64,000 bases of DNA from Triatoma infestans (taxonomy: Eukaryota; Arthropoda; Insecta; Hemiptera; Reduviidae): positions 1-64,000 of the forward strand of contig JAAEAF010003565.1 of the NCBI GenBank assembly GCA_011037195.1, in the 5' to 3' direction. This document shows positions 10,391 through 22,666 of the stretch, piece by piece (the first letter of the stretch is position 1; every line of letters begins with the position of its first letter). The notes under the pieces are model-generated. The model did no database searches, was not told the origin of the DNA, and saw nothing but the letters and a program-made list of their open reading frames with translations. A program made the position numbers and the translations under genes.

Positions 10391-10401
10391 AGGGGGGATA
10401 A
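10390..10401 (+). other. LTR-B polypurine tract
   Basis: The purine-rich run gaggggggataa touches the LTR start at 10402. The corresponding part is deleted in copy 2. Confidence 0.75.
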
Positions 10402-10922
10402 TGTAGTGGAAGGACGAAATCGAAAAATAATAGTTTTTTAAAATAATTTAGAATATTTTATAATTATCTCAAATTAAGAAAAAGATTGACATTCCATTGC
10501 AAAAGGGCTAGCCAGGTATACAAGTCCAGTTACTGGTACGGTACAAGAACAATTATGACATTGTATTACCCCCTTCTCCTCACAGGGGAGGTATTGAAGA
10601 AACAAAGAGAAGAGATATTAAAAAGAAGTCAACTAGTGCTACAAATCAAGGTGTACGCATCAGACCAGTATCATATACCAGTATCAAGTTATAAGTTAAA
10701 ACATAACAGTTTGGCATTTAATCTAGACTAATTAATTGATTTATACTTAATCGCTGTGATATTATAAAGCTATTTAAATTCAGTTAGAAAATATATTTAT
10801 TTTATAATCAGTGGTGCTTTCTTGATTATATTCTTATATTCTATCTCAAACAAACACAAGCCCTTTTCGCTAAAACGCTCACGCCACAAGCTACCTACAC
10901 ACATCCACACCAAAGCATTACA
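10402..10922 (+). repeat. LTR-B copy 1, 3' LTR
   Basis: Starts TGTAGTGGAAGGACG and ends CATTACA. It matches the LTR at 25410-25901 at both ends and the truncated LTR at 32095-32368 along its last 270 bases. Confidence 0.88.
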
Positions 10923-11458
10923 CATCCAAGGCCTATAACAGTTGAATGATTATATTGTAGTTCCGAAGAAAGTACTAGCAACATGATAAAACCCAAATAA
11001 TATTTGCAATTTTAACATCACAGATTCCTCGTATTTATCGTTTATAGGTTAGCAGTTTATATCTGTGCAGTTGGCAACATTCCAAGTTTAAAGGAAATCA
11101 TTGTTATCACAAGTTTAAGAAAATTCTAAAAAACTCAATTCAGTAAAGTCGCACTTCCGGTTAATTGCTGGTTTTGTTTTTTTTTTCCTACAGGTAAATA
11201 GATATAAATGGATATTTGTCTAAATAAAGCTTTGTTGTAGTTCTGTAATTTAGCGAAATACTGACTTCCCCAACAAGTTCCTAAAGTTTTTTTTACATTC
11301 GTTATAGATCACCCTATATATAGACTAATCGCTAAAAACATTGGTCAGGGGACCTGAAAACAGGCATTTCCTCGAAATACTTCATTCAAAAATTAAATAC
11401 AATCGCACATCTTATTATAGCACTCTAAGATAAAGTAGAAATTAAATTATTTACATAC
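10923..11458. other. Host intron sequence with weak MITE-S remnants
   Basis: No gene. Short MITE-S-like pieces are seen near 11140-11165 (cagtaaagtcgcacttccggtt) and 11343-11360. This is the start of intron 4 of the host gene; I found no further coding exon in it on the minus strand. Confidence 0.5.
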
Positions 11459-11613
11459 ATGCTATCCGATCACCTTCTTTGTAGCATACAAAATTTATTA
11501 AAGAATCCGTTATATCTAAAAATACTCCTTTATGAATTTTTTCTCCATCATCTAGACATGGCTCCATTGCTATGGTTGCATTTTTTACACAGGCTTTTAA
11601 TTTTGGAGATTTT
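11459..11613 (-). CDS. Host gene exon 4: 27-kDa hemolymph glycoprotein family (DUF1397)
   Basis: After an acceptor (tgtttag, cut at 11614/11613) the minus strand is open for 155 bases and ends at a good donor, GTATGTAAAT (exon end 11459, phase 1). It starts in phase 2, matching exon 3. It encodes residues 110-161 plus one base: KSPKLKACVKNATIAMEPCL, then a stretch ending FVCYKEGDRIA. Cysteines fall at 118, 129 and 153. The pattern of a PCL motif followed by FVC-x-KEGDRIA is what I know from insect 27-kDa hemolymph glycoproteins, where it is followed by a conserved FIAE region. That part, about 75-90 residues, is not seen here and should lie to the left. A second possible donor four bases further would add Cys-Met and disturb the family pattern. 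Confidence 0.85.
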
Positions 11614-11929
11614 CTAAACAAAAAAAAAGTAAAAAAATAAATTATAACAAATTATGAGACTGCTAATAAAATAAATATATAAAACACACATAAAGTGTGC
11701 ATGCTCTAATTAGATATGAATCGCCTTAATTAATTTCTCATTAAATATCAAAAAAGTAACAATTTTTTAAAACTACAAAAACTAAGGATTTTAAATACAA
11801 AGCTTGTTTTGCGGATATTTAGATCTGGAGATAAAGATGATCTGCAATTCATGATAAGGAAATTAAAAACTTAGTAACTGGGGATAGGTGATAAAGTGGA
11901 TGATTTGGAAGTTGCAGGGAGGGGGAGGT

Positions 11930-12510
11930 GAAGGCAGTTAAGAAGTTTAGATATTTGAGATCAGTCTTAGATAGGAATAGAGGTTCGGGGATGGAGACAG
12001 AGACGGATCGAGGAAACAAGCAAAGAAGGCTGCAAGGATGGGAGGAACGCCAAATTTGAGGGGTTTTGCTATGGAATACGGCACTATCTAAAAAGAATCT
12101 TCTATTCAGTTACAAAGGGAATCCCTTTTTATTATTATACTAGTAACCTGGGCTGTTTCACAGAAGTGAAAAATGTAAATTAAAAACAGGGGAAATAGAT
12201 TTCTGACAAAGGTCGATTCTTAGGACCGAATGGATAGAGTAAGGAGTGAGAAAGAAAATAAGACTGATCGAACATATTGAGAAAAGACAAAAAGAAGTTG
12301 GTCTGGTTCGGCCATGTTACGAGAATGAGTCCGATGGGTGGATTCCAAAGGGATGTAGGAGAACAGGGCGACCAAGGCAAGTTTGGAATAATGAACTAAA
12401 AGTGAGGAGGCAAGTCTGAGGGAAGGTGATTGATAAGACTGAGGAAGGTGCAGAGAGACGTTTGACTCGCAACCTTAATAAAGGGAAGAAAAAATCAAAG
12501 GGGAGTGTCG
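11930..12510 (+). pseudogene. Decayed LINE fragment (RT thumb and C-terminus, RTE-like)
   Basis: Translation shows VKKFRYLRSVLDRN at 11935-11980 and, after several frame breaks, VWFGHVTRM near 12300, then GRPRQVW. The 'KEFKYLGSVLD' and 'WFGHV-x-RM ... GRPR-x-W' pair is typical of the region after the RT active site in RTE-type ORF2. Many stops; no function expected. Confidence 0.6.
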
Positions 12511-13242
12511 GATCAAAACGTAAAAAAAAAACAATTTCAGGCTGAAGTCTTGAAGGAGGTTACTACCCATTAATGTATGTGAATTGCATGATATTTAACT
12601 CGGCAGCCTGAAAACAATCGCTGAATAATATAGTTAAAAAGTACAAGAAACGCGTGGAAAATAAATATATATTCTGTGGAAGCTCTAATTGTGGCTCAGA
12701 AGCTGGGACAGTACTAATACAAAAGAAACTTTGAGTGAGAGCAAATTTGAAAACGGCAGTCTTGAAAACGTAGAGTATAAGGACTTTTCGTGTCGGATAT
12801 GAGGCCAGGATGCAATGCGACAGATTTCTAGATACAATCTTAAAAGAAAAACTCCACGTGGGAAATAGGGATCAAGGTTATGGAGAGCAGCAACTGTGAC
12901 GCCGGATTCATCTTCCGTGACTTAACTATATAGTAAAGAAATCCGGCGAACTGCGGGGGACCTTGATTCCATGCGGTTCGCACGTCAAAGAGAAACGAAG
13001 GAATCAAATTTTTATTTTGTGTTTTTTTAACAGGCAGTATGGCACGATTTTTATTCGATGATTCAAATAAATGTTTCAATGCGAAAATATGCTCGTCAAT
13101 CTTTTTTAAACAACAATTAGTTTTAATAAAGCAAAATATTTACAACAAAAATATTGACGGACGTTTAAATAATTTTAATAAAAATGAACGTTTAAATAAG
13201 TGACGAACATTCAGAATATGGGAATTTAGATTTACTAATAAT
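12511..13242. other. Intron sequence without recognisable features
   Basis: I see no conserved motif or long credible frame. The short frame at 12840-13079 on minus has no recognisable motif. Confidence 0.5.
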
Positions 13243-13386
13243 ATTTTTACTTTCTCTTACTCCTAGTAAGAGGAAGCATTGTAATCGTGTCAAATTTTCG
13301 ATATCGAGTTTTCACCGGAAATATCCGTTTTGAGGTCCCCTGATTCCAAAAAAGTGGTTTTTAGCAAAGGGTCTGTTTTTTTTTTT
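13243..13386 (-). repeat. MITE-S terminal fragment
   Basis: Contains the MITE-S end (ACTTTCTCTTACTCC, then the short palindrome around CCTAGTAAGAGG) and about 120 bases of its conserved end region, cut off by the LINE 3' tail at 13387. Confidence 0.8.
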
Positions 13387-13589
13387 GTTTTTTTTTTTTT
13401 AAATAAACTTTATTTCAGCAAGTTCCACAAAAATGTATTACATTGCATGTATATCATATAACAAATCAATTTACGAAACATTTCTAATTGTTGATATATC
13501 AGAATACAACTTAATTAAATGAAAAGAAAGAAATTAAATAATAATTACAAAATATACAAAACTTCTACAACACTGAAATAAACTAAACT

Positions 13590-16066
13590 TCAAAGAATTT
13601 CAAAATTTATATTATTAATAAATGCACAGAATTTTTGAATGCACTTGTACTCAGTAAATACAGATTTATCGATGGGAGGCCAAGTCTGATTCAAAACCAC
13701 GTTGAAATGGCGGATGAGAGGTGCTCTGGCAGCCTCGAGGAGCGAGCAGTCCAGTATAAGGTGATCGACCGTCTGGAGCTGAGTTCCTATTGGATCGCAG
13801 GGGCAAGTGGCAGAGCCTGTATGGCCAAAACGGGTTAAATAAGTTCGTAATTTCCCGTGGCCGGATAGTAACTGGGTAACCTTGTAGCTGGGTCTCCAAT
13901 CCCCTAACTTAACTCGATGTAGTACGTTGGGGAAAAACTGACGTGTTATTTCGCCACTTGAACAGTTTTGCCATGCTATGTCCCACTCATGCTCTTCTCC
14001 CTCCCTCATAGTGTTACGAAGAAAAGTGAGAGGAAAATGGCTGTAACTTTCTTCCAAGTCTTTGTTGGCTGCAGCCATTTTTGCTAAAAAGTCAGCTCTC
14101 TCGTTCCCCGCCGTTCCGATGTGAGCTTTTGTCCAGCTGAAGCAAATGGAGCCCCTAGTATTCAGTTCCTTCAGCAGCTCGCGCGGCGCGTTTGGAAGAC
14201 TAAGGGAGTTTGCTTTCTGAAATTGACCAAGATGTCCAGAGAGATCTTGCTGTCTGTGAATATGAACACGCCTTCTATTGTGGTTCCTCTGCTTTCTTTT
14301 CGTAACCAATGCAAAGCCTGAAGGATAGCCATCATTTCCGCCTGATTATTGGAACAGGAATTTCCTAGTCGAAACTCTCTTGCTACCACTACTTGGTTCC
14401 TAGAATATACTACAAATGCGCATCCAATTCCATCTAGGGATCGGCTACCGTCGGTAAATATCATATAATTTGCCTCTGAGGCAATTTCTTCCGGATTAAC
14501 GTTAAGAACATTAATGCAGTCAATAGTTGACGGATGAGGCCACTGCTTGTAAGAAATTGGAATTTCCAGATTCATAGGCATTGAGCCGGCCATAGGTGTA
14601 CCTCTAAGCATTGATTCTAGTGATGCCAATTGCTTAGCTTTTATACATATAGGAATAACTCCTGCTAATAAGCATGCTGCTTCATGGCTAATCGTTCTGT
14701 ATCCTCTAATCATGCGGATGGCTAGTAAACGCTGGACAGAATTCAATTTCCTCCTATTAGCCTTTGTTTTTAGTCCTTCAATCCAAATGGAGACTCCGTA
14801 AAGTAGGGTGGGCAAAAATGCTCCTTTATAAATTATTTCCAAGGCATCCTGTCCTATGCCCCAATGCACCTTTGCTGATCTGGAGAGCACATTTATGAAT
14901 CCCATGCACTTATCTGCAACATTGGCTATATGGTTGTTCCAGTTCCATTTACTATTCAGGGTTAATCCTAAATATTTCATTTCCTCAACCACTTTCAGCT
15001 GAAAACCGTTCACTATTAGTGAAAGATTCCTAGCAGTATACCTTCTAGCCACAAGTAGTACACAGGACTTGTCCTTACTAAAATTTATCTTATTATTAAT
15101 AGCCCAGTTAGTAATAAGTTCCAATACTTCGTAGCCATGTACTCCAATTCAACAATACTCTTGCCAGCCATCATGAGCAAATAATCATCCGCATATGCTA
15201 CTACTTCCGCATTTTCAGGATAGTTAATTTTTAAAAGAGAAGCAAACTGAATGTTCCAAAAACCGGGGCCGCAACATGACCCTTGTGGACAGCCTCTTGT
15301 AACTTCTCTTCTCACCTCACTGGTTTCCATCCTCAACACAGCAGTTCTGGAAGAAAAATAGCTAGATGATAACTTGTACAGATTTCTAGGACAACCAAAG
15401 ACTCTAAGCTGGTTAAGAATAGCCGGCCACCAGGCCGCATCGAAGGCTCCCTCGACGTCTAAAGATATTAGTAAAACCCTCTGTTTATTTCCCAGGCTTC
15501 TGTCTACAAACTTTTTAACTTCTTATAGAGCGTCAATAGCACTAGACTGTGGCCTGAATCCGAACTGTCGGTCACTCATAAGGTTACTTTTATGTAAAAA
15601 ATGCATAATACGATTTTTCTAACAGTTTCCCTGCAGTTGGCAAAAGGCAAATTGGTCGGAATTTTGAAGCATTATCTAAGTTCCTCTTCGATGGTTTTAA
15701 TATTGACACAACCATACAAGATTTCCATATTTTAGGAAATAAGCCTCTTGTTAAACATTCATTGTAAATAGATGTAATCAAATTAGGAGCACACAAGAAG
15801 ACTTTGCGAAAAATACTATTTGTGATGCCATCCATTCCTGGTGCCTTATTTGGGTGGAGACTAAAAAGTGCCAATTTCACCTCCTCACTTGAGAATGGTA
15901 CGTCTTCTACGGTGTTTAAATCTTCAGTAATCCGTTGACGTATTCTTGACTGAGCTATATTATCTTCATCTATATTGTCTCTAGATACAAACTTATCCAT
16001 TAATATTTGGAGCGTCTCTTGCAGATCAGAAGTAAAAGAGCCATCAGTTTTCTTTATGGTAGACAA
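13590..16066 (-). pseudogene. LINE ORF2 part: reverse transcriptase and RNase H, with frameshifts
   Basis: Four overlapping frames make one protein. The 16066-15590 piece carries PFSSEEVKLALFSLHPNKAPG and the FRPICLLPTAGKLLEK finger motif. The 15339-15085 piece has RGCPQGSCCGPGFWNIQF and the active site VVAYADDYLLMM. The 15124-14171 piece has the thumb (MKYLGLTLNSKWNW) and the RNase H start (MIFTDGSRSLDGIG, QAEMMAILQAL, FIFTDSKISLDIL). The 14309-13590 piece has its end (WTKAHIGTAGNERADFLAKM) and a zinc-like tail (CPCDPIGTQLQTVDHLILDC). At least three frame changes separate these pieces, so it is dead. Confidence 0.9.
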
Positions 16067-16137
16067 GTAAGTAGCCGGTTTGATTCTTCCTGCGGCAGCT
16101 CTATATGCTAGCCCCCAGGGATTACTCTTATTTGTAT

Positions 16138-17394
16138 TTAAACAAAAGTCTTTCCAGCAATCAAATTTAGCCTTTTTATAAGCATATCGTAATTATATTT
16201 CAGTTTATAATATTCACTTCTGAGCTGTTCTCGCAAGCTCTTGTTGTTTCGGGTCCGTTGGTAACGTCTTCGTTTAACGTTCACTTCTTTTCTTACTTCT
16301 GTTAATTCATGAGTCCACCAAGGAACCGTTCTCTTGCCTCTACCAGAATTCAATCTTTTGATGGGTGGTATCGACTCCTGACTTGCATTTTTAATTGCCG
16401 AACTCACTCTTTCTATCTTCACCTCGAGATCAGAACATCGCTTTATTCTACCTATTAGAACATCCTCTTCAAAATTAACAGCATTGCAGAGATTATCATC
16501 ATAATTCATAAGGTTTGTCTTTAATGAATTTTCAAATAGCTCCCAGTTAGCTTTATGAATGTTAAAAGTAAGTTGGCTGTTATTTAAAACATTAGTATTC
16601 GTACGATACGAGTTACTGATTTGGAATGTAATATAAGAATGATCAGAGGCTGATTCATCTGATTCAATATTCCAATTAAAGACCATCTTCAGTAGGTCAT
16701 TATTTACTATGGTTAGATCTATATTACTAGATCCATTAATAGTATCAAATGTAGGTACTTTCAGATTTTCATTGAGAATATGCAGCGATTTAGAGGCTAG
16801 ATATAATTGAAGCAATGAGCCCCTTGCATCAGTGAGACGGTCATACCAGTAAGTAGATCGTGAATTACTGTCCATTGCCAGAAGTATTGCTTTCCCAGCT
16901 TTACTTCTGTTAACCTCTTTTAAAAGTTTCTCAATGTTTTCCAATTGCTCTTCTATATCTAATTCTTTATCTAAATATATACTGGCTCCCCAAAATTTGA
17001 AACCACTATTACCCACGGCTATCTCTGAGAGGACTATATCTTCATTAGATATCTGTGAGCTAAGTATAACATCAATCATGTTATTAGTTACTATTATAAT
17101 CGCCCTCTTCTTTCCTTCTCCTTTCTGTAATATTTTATACGAAGTTGGAAAGCCGCCTGCAACTAACTTGTTTACATTATATGGTTCTTGTGCAAATACT
17201 AAATCAATTTTCTTATCTATAATATATTTGCATAGATTTAAAGTTGCTTTATATGATTTTTGCAAATTTATCTGCAAACAATTTAATTTAATATGTTGCC
17301 TTTTACTGGTTTTGTGTCTATTAATAGGAGAAAGTTTATTACTTAAGTTACAATATTTATCATATGTTGGGGAGTTGACTTTAATCAGATCCAT
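16138..17394 (-). pseudogene. LINE ORF2 N-terminal part: endonuclease
   Basis: The 418-codon frame begins MDLIKVNSPTYDKYCN and contains the exonuclease-endonuclease-phosphatase motifs: NCLQINLQKS, FAQEPY, AMDSNSRSTYW, DLTIVNN and the terminal SDHSYITFQI. It would nick target DNA to prime reverse transcription. It ends just before the RT region with a frame break near 16100, so the protein is interrupted. Confidence 0.88.
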
Positions 17395-17838
17395 AGTTGA
17401 TATTTTGTTTAAGTTTATTAATATAATTATGATAAGAAGGGCAATTTTTATCTAGGGCAGTATGACGGCAGTCTACCTTTTTGTTACTTGTGCAGTGCTT
17501 ATTATACAGTTCACAGTTGATACATTTATGTAGATTTGTTTCATTTTTATTAATTTTACAATCTTTATATGCATGATTAAAGATCATGCACAAATTGGAC
17601 AAGTGGGAGTGCTACGACAGTTAATGCTCTTGTGATTATATTTACTGCAATTGAAACATCGTAGGATAGAAGTGTAATCTTCAGCTCGACAAATGTTCCA
17701 CATTAATTTGATCTTATTGTGAAGAAAACGTTTTCTGAAGGTAGGGTTTGTTTCGATAATTAAATGTCTTGTGCTATTCCGTTTATTAGTGATGATATAT
17801 TTACATTCTATGAAGTCATAAACATGATAATGGGACAA
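17381..17838 (-). pseudogene. LINE ORF1 (gag-like) end with zinc knuckles
   Basis: Two overlapping frames. The upper one (17838-17584) includes CFNCSKYNHKSINC followed by CPIC; the lower (17602-17381) contains more Cys/His-rich sequence (CINCELYNKHC, CRHTALDKNC). CX2CX4HX4C knuckles are standard in LINE ORF1 proteins, which bind the element RNA. One frame change lies between them. The lower part overlaps the ORF2 start by 14 bases. Confidence 0.75.
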
Positions 17839-17845
17839 AATTATT

Positions 17846-18400
17846 ACTTACATGTAGAAAACTTAGTCGTAATTAAAGGCAAATATATTATGAAATATAC
17901 ACTAATGTACAGTTGAAACATACTTAATTCTTATCTTTTCTTATAGTTGTGGAAGCTATTATGTAATATTTTCTTCATTAGCTAGTTGAAAAACTGACTT
18001 TTAAGTTATACTTTCTCTTGCAGATGTAAGAGGAAGTATTGCGAACATGTAACTATCTCTGGGGAGATCTATACATGTATTTCTAGAAAACTCGATTTCG
18101 TAATAAAATTACACGATTATAATACTTCCTTTTATTTACGTCAGATTATAAAATCTTGAACATTTATGCAATTCTATTGACTGCAGCTGTCAATTTTAGT
18201 TTTAATTGAGATCTTGAAATATTTCTTATCAAAAAATATTTACGAAACAAAAAATTACTATCGCATTGGATTACAAAGGCTTAGCGATTTTTACATTTTT
18301 TTGTTCTATTTTATCCTATAAATTTTGCTTTGCGCTCAATTCCATCTTCCTATATTAGATTTCTATTGCATTTGTTGAGAATGTTTTTAAAAAAAAAAAT
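17846..18400. other. Intron sequence with an eroded MITE-S end
   Basis: At 18008-18045 there is an eroded MITE-S terminus (actttctcttgcag, then gtaagaggaagtattg). Otherwise AT-rich with no recognisable feature. Confidence 0.5.
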
Positions 18401-19465
18401 CTGCTGTGAAACACTCACACAACTTTCTCTTACTCCGTTTTCAAAATTATAATTGACAAATTTTATAGTTTGTGTACAAAATTTAATGAGATTCGTCCAA
18501 CACTGAAAAAACTGTTTAGTAAAAGCGCACTTCCGGTTTACTAATTTTCGTGAAACTCGGAATTTTGGCCATCTATTTATTTCTTATTAATTTTGTTTGG
18601 ATGGTAGAATTGTACATGGCACTTTATAGAAAAACATAACCCCACCCTCCCTAAAAGTGCTCTTAAATGAATTTTCCCAGATAAATGTTTTAGATAAAAG
18701 TTGTAGCTCTTTGCATGTTTAGTTTATGTACAAAGTTTCAAAAAAATCGTCGGAGCCATTTTTGAGAAAATTGCGAAAAAGTGAATAAATCATTCAGTAA
18801 AGTGGTAAAATAAAACGCTCTTCCGGTTATCCGACATTTTCAAACTCGGAATTTCAACAACATATTCAATTCTATTTAACATTATTTAGATGACAGAATT
18901 GTCTAATAAACTGAAATAGCACTTTAGAGGAAAACCTAACGCCGACCCTCCCCCAAAAGTGCCCTTAAATGAATTTTCCCAGAGAAATCTTTCAAATAAA
19001 AGTTGCAGCTCTTTATATGAGTAGTTGACACACTAAGTTTAAAGAAAATCGTCGGAGCTATTTTTGAGAAAAATGCGAAAAAGTGAATAAATCATTCAGT
19101 AAAGTGGTAAAATAAAACGCTCTTCCGGTTATCCGACATTTTCAAACTCGGAATTTCAACAACATATTCAATTCTATTTAACATTATTTAGATGACAGAA
19201 TTGTCTAATAAACTGAAATAGCACTTTAGAGGAAAACCTAACGCCGACCCTCCCCCAAAAGTGCCCTTAAATGAATTTTCCCAGAGAAATCTTTCAAATA
19301 AAAGTTGCAGCTCTTTATATGAGTAGTTGACACACTAAGTTTAAAGAAAATCGTCGGAGCTATTTTTGAGAAAAATGCAAAAAAGTAAAAAAAACATCTA
19401 GTAAAGTGGTACTTTCGGTTGAGGAATTTCGATAGATAACGTACAGTCAGATCTCATGGTGATAC
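18401..19465 (+). repeat. MITE-S copy with internal 302-bp tandem repeat (left part)
   Basis: Begins with the family end (gtgaaacactcacacaactttctcttactcc). It carries three successive roughly 300-bp units, each containing a CTTCCGGTT box, a CC-rich box and an AAAATCGTCGGAGC box. The second (18781-19082) and third (19083 on) units are identical for close to 300 bases, so this is a recent internal duplication. The element is interrupted at 19466 by the Jockey LINE and resumes at 23746. Confidence 0.85.
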
Positions 19466-19641
19466 CTTTTTTTTTTTTTATATATTTTATTTTATTACCA
19501 GCTCAACATTACATTATGTTATACATGGTATTTTTAAGTAGACATACAATATGGCAGAGAAAGCGAAGCTTCCATAAACCACTCATAAGGACAGAATAAA
19601 ATGATTAAGTACTAAAGATTATTGAGAGTTCAGATAATTAT

Positions 19642-22336
19642 TTACATAGAATGAGATGCACTGTTGTCATTAATCCACTTTTTTAAAACTTGCAGAAGAC
19701 GGGGTTTCAGTCGGAGCTGCTTTGAACGTGATCCGATTTTATATTTAACTGCTCCAGATACGTTAATTAGATTACAGTGATATTTTTTAAATTTTTCATA
19801 AATAAATTCCTGAATTGTTGAAAGCCCTAAGTCTCTATGAAGTTGACTGTTTCGTATGAACCAGTGAGCATTTACTGCTATTCTCAGGATTTTGTTTTGA
19901 AATACCTGAAGTCTTTGTAATTTTGTAGGTGATGCACCACCCCAGATTTCGCTTCCATATGTGAGTAAGGGTCTGAGGATAGACTTATATAAGAGCAACG
20001 TGCATTCAGATTTCAGTCTAGATTTTCTGTTAATGATTGGATATAGGAGAGCTAATCTGGCGTGAACTTCTGTCAATTTTTTGTTGATATGATAAAGGTT
20101 AATCGGCGACCTAAATATATACCTAAATATTTTATTGCTTCATCTTTTCTGTTCCATGGCAGTAAATGATTGCCAAATAATAACTGAGGTGGTTCTTTTT
20201 GTCTCCTTAGGGTGAATATTTGTGGCACACATTTATTAATATTTAGTATTATTCTCCATTTCTTGAAATAGTCCAGTAGCAGTTGCAGACTCTCTTGAAG
20301 AGATTCTCGAGCATCGATGATGTCTCTGTGCTGAGTATACACCACTGTATCGTCTGCAAAGAGGGCTATGGAACCAGGAATGTGCACAGAAGTAACAGGT
20401 TGAACAGGATTGGTGATAGTACAGATCCTTGGGGTGTTCCACCATGTATTGCTCTTAATATCGAATAATAATTATTTAATCTAACTTTAAATGTTCTGCC
20501 AATTAGTTATGAGCAGATTATTTCAAATAGATATCTTGGAAAACCAGCTTCCCTCATTTTGTACATTAAACCATGGTGCCATACTTTGTCAAATGCTTGT
20601 TGAAAATCTAAAAATGCAGCCAATGTGTGTTCTTTTCTTTCAAAGCCTCTAACTATGGTTTCATGCAGTCTCATAACCTGATGTATAGTAGAGTGTTTAT
20701 TTTGGAATCCGAATTGGAAGTCCGGGATAATATTATTTTCTGTTAGGAACGTCACCAATCGTTTTTTAATTAACTTTTCAAATATTTTTGATAAAATTGG
20801 TAATATACTAATCGGTCTATAGCTCTCGATTAATTTCGGATTTTTTCCTGGTTTATGTAAAACTATTACTTCAGCCTGTTTCCATGTAGCTGGAAAGTAT
20901 CCTATCCGGAGACAGCTGTTGAAGATGGATGTTACTAATACTATGGCTTTTGTGGTAATTTTTTTAAATATTATTGCTGGTAATTGGTCATGACCAGGAG
21001 ATTTCTTAATTTTAATGTTTTTGATCACCTCAGTTGTTTCGTTAGGGGTAATGTACTCAAGAGGTAACTCAACTGTTGAAATGGAATTAAGTAAGTATTC
21101 CCTTACTTCCTCTTCTATACTATCTTGATGGTGAGTAGTGGTAAACACGTTTTCTAGATAATTTGCAAATTCATTAGCTTTATCTGGATCAGAGGCTATA
21201 ATTTTGTCATTGCTGTGCAAAGTCGGTATAATTGTAGGTTTCCTTAATAACTGTTTTGTTGTTTTCCAAAGGGTGTTGTCGCCAGGATGTATATCCGCGA
21301 GATAATGTTGATATTTTTCAATACGATATTTATCGAGCTCTAGTTTTACAGTGTGGACCAGTCGGTTTAATTTCTTTTTTAATGATGGGTTCCTTGTCCG
21401 TTGCCATTGACGCCTAGTTAAAATTTTTAACGGCATATGCTCCAGGTGTTTAGGATAAAGTTGTGTTTCTTTCCTAATTACAGTTGATTTGTTAATGCTT
21501 TCTTTTAATGATTGTACAAAACTTTCTATCGCCTTATCTATTTCTGTGTCACTATTAGAGTTTTTTAAAATTTCTATTGTTTCATTTAAGTGCGACTGAA
21601 AAAGTTGCCAGTCAACCACACCGTTAATGAGTGATGGTCTCTGGAGTAACTGCTCAATTGCAGTGCTGAAGCTTATTAGAACAGGAAGATGGTCGGAGTC
21701 CAGCGACATTTCAGTCGTAAGATATATCTGCGAATGAAATTGTTTAGTGAAAACCATATCTAATATATCTGGCATGCGTCCGTTTCTGAAGAAGGTAGGT
21801 TCACTAGGGCTGTAAACATTAATTCCGAATTTAGTTATTATTTTGTTTAATTTCGTTCCGTTTGAATTAGATTTTCTACATCCCCAGTCGGTGTGTTTAC
21901 AATTTAAGTCACCTATTAACAGTGTGTGGTTATATTGGAATAACTTGGAGATTTCATCTTCCGTTACTTTCTTGTTTGGAGCCTTATAAGCTGAAATTAT
22001 ATTTAGAGGAAACTGCGAATGAACACACACTCCAACAGCTTCTATATGATTTAATGTGGGCAAGATTATCTCGCTATGTGGAATATTTTTCTTAATAAAT
22101 AAGGCAACCCCTCCTGATGCTGTAACTGTGAGACGATCCTTTCTAAACACATTGTAACCAGGAATTTTTAATTTAAAATTCTCGGATAAGTGCGTCTCGG
22201 TGATACAGGCGATATCTATATCACGGAACTGGAGATAGATTAGCAGTTCATTTCTTTTACTGATTATACCATTGGCATTCCAATTTAGTAATTTGAGGCT
22301 TCTTAATTTATTGGTATCGATTATATTAGAATTCAT
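19642..22336 (-). pseudogene. Jockey ORF2: endonuclease and reverse transcriptase, broken in the RT
   Basis: The first 609 codons (22336-20507) are open: endonuclease motifs LNWNANGI, ITETHL, LIGDLNCKHTDWG and SLDSDHLPVL, then RT KIKKSPGHDQLPA, YRPISILPILSKIFEK and FLDFQQAFDKVWH. A stop follows at 20507. The RT active site ALFADDTVVYT is in a second frame (20387-20073) and the C-terminal region (TYGSEIWGGASP, RNSQLHRDLGLSTI) in a third (20076-19642). So one stop and at least two frame changes disable it. No RNase H is present, as expected for Jockey. Confidence 0.92.
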
Positions 22337-22666
22337 TTTTTTTTTTTTTAACTGTCTCTGCGAGCTGTACTATAAATAGTACGTTTTAATTTTGATTTAT
22401 TTGAAGAAAACATATACCTAGGGTGCTGTACTTTTAAGGTTAATAGTGGAAAAAATATTTGTAATTGTAGTTATTATCTGTGGGAGATAAGGTGTAACAG
22501 CGTTTATTATTGCCTTGATAATAGTTGTGAATATATTATCATGTTGGTTTGCATTTTGATTAGTGTCTTCTATTTGGCTTTTAATGAGCGATGCGAACGT
22601 TTTATTACCAGTTACTGGTGTGGCCGAGCGTCTTTTTCCAGGGTTATTATAAATTACTTTGTCTTG

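Larger units (their letters stand above)
2764..10922 (+). mobile_element. LTR-B copy 1: 3' part of a non-autonomous LTR retrotransposon, interrupted by LTR-A
   Basis: Two blocks, 2764-2850 and 8541-10922, line up with the continuous stretch 30130-32368 of LTR-B copy 2. The first block is the Asn-rich end of gag. The second holds a zinc-knuckle remnant, a long region without pol motifs, a polypurine tract (10390-10401) and a 521-bp LTR (10402-10922). The 5' part is missing because the LINE at 1-2763 sits where it should continue. No reverse transcriptase or integrase is found in this copy or in copy 2, so the family probably depends on another element's enzymes. Confidence 0.8.
13387..17845 (-). 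mobile_element. R1/LOA-type LINE with RNase H, decayed
   Basis: A T run at 13387-13400 is the poly(A) tail of a minus-strand LINE. Moving up, it contains RNase H, RT, an apurinic-type endonuclease and a gag-like ORF1 with zinc knuckles, about 4.45 kb. The 5' end is not clear and is probably truncated within ORF1. There are several frameshifts. The EN-RT-RNase H order with GCPQGS and YADD motifs places it near R1/LOA. It interrupts a MITE-S fragment on its 3' side. Confidence 0.85.

Noticed and set aside
12840..13079. 79-codon minus-strand frame as a possible further host exon
   Set aside because: No acceptor/donor pair in the right phase and no family motif.
16934..17455. 173-codon plus-strand frame resembling a membrane protein
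   Set aside because: Antisense of the LINE endonuclease, which has clear catalytic motifs on the other strand.
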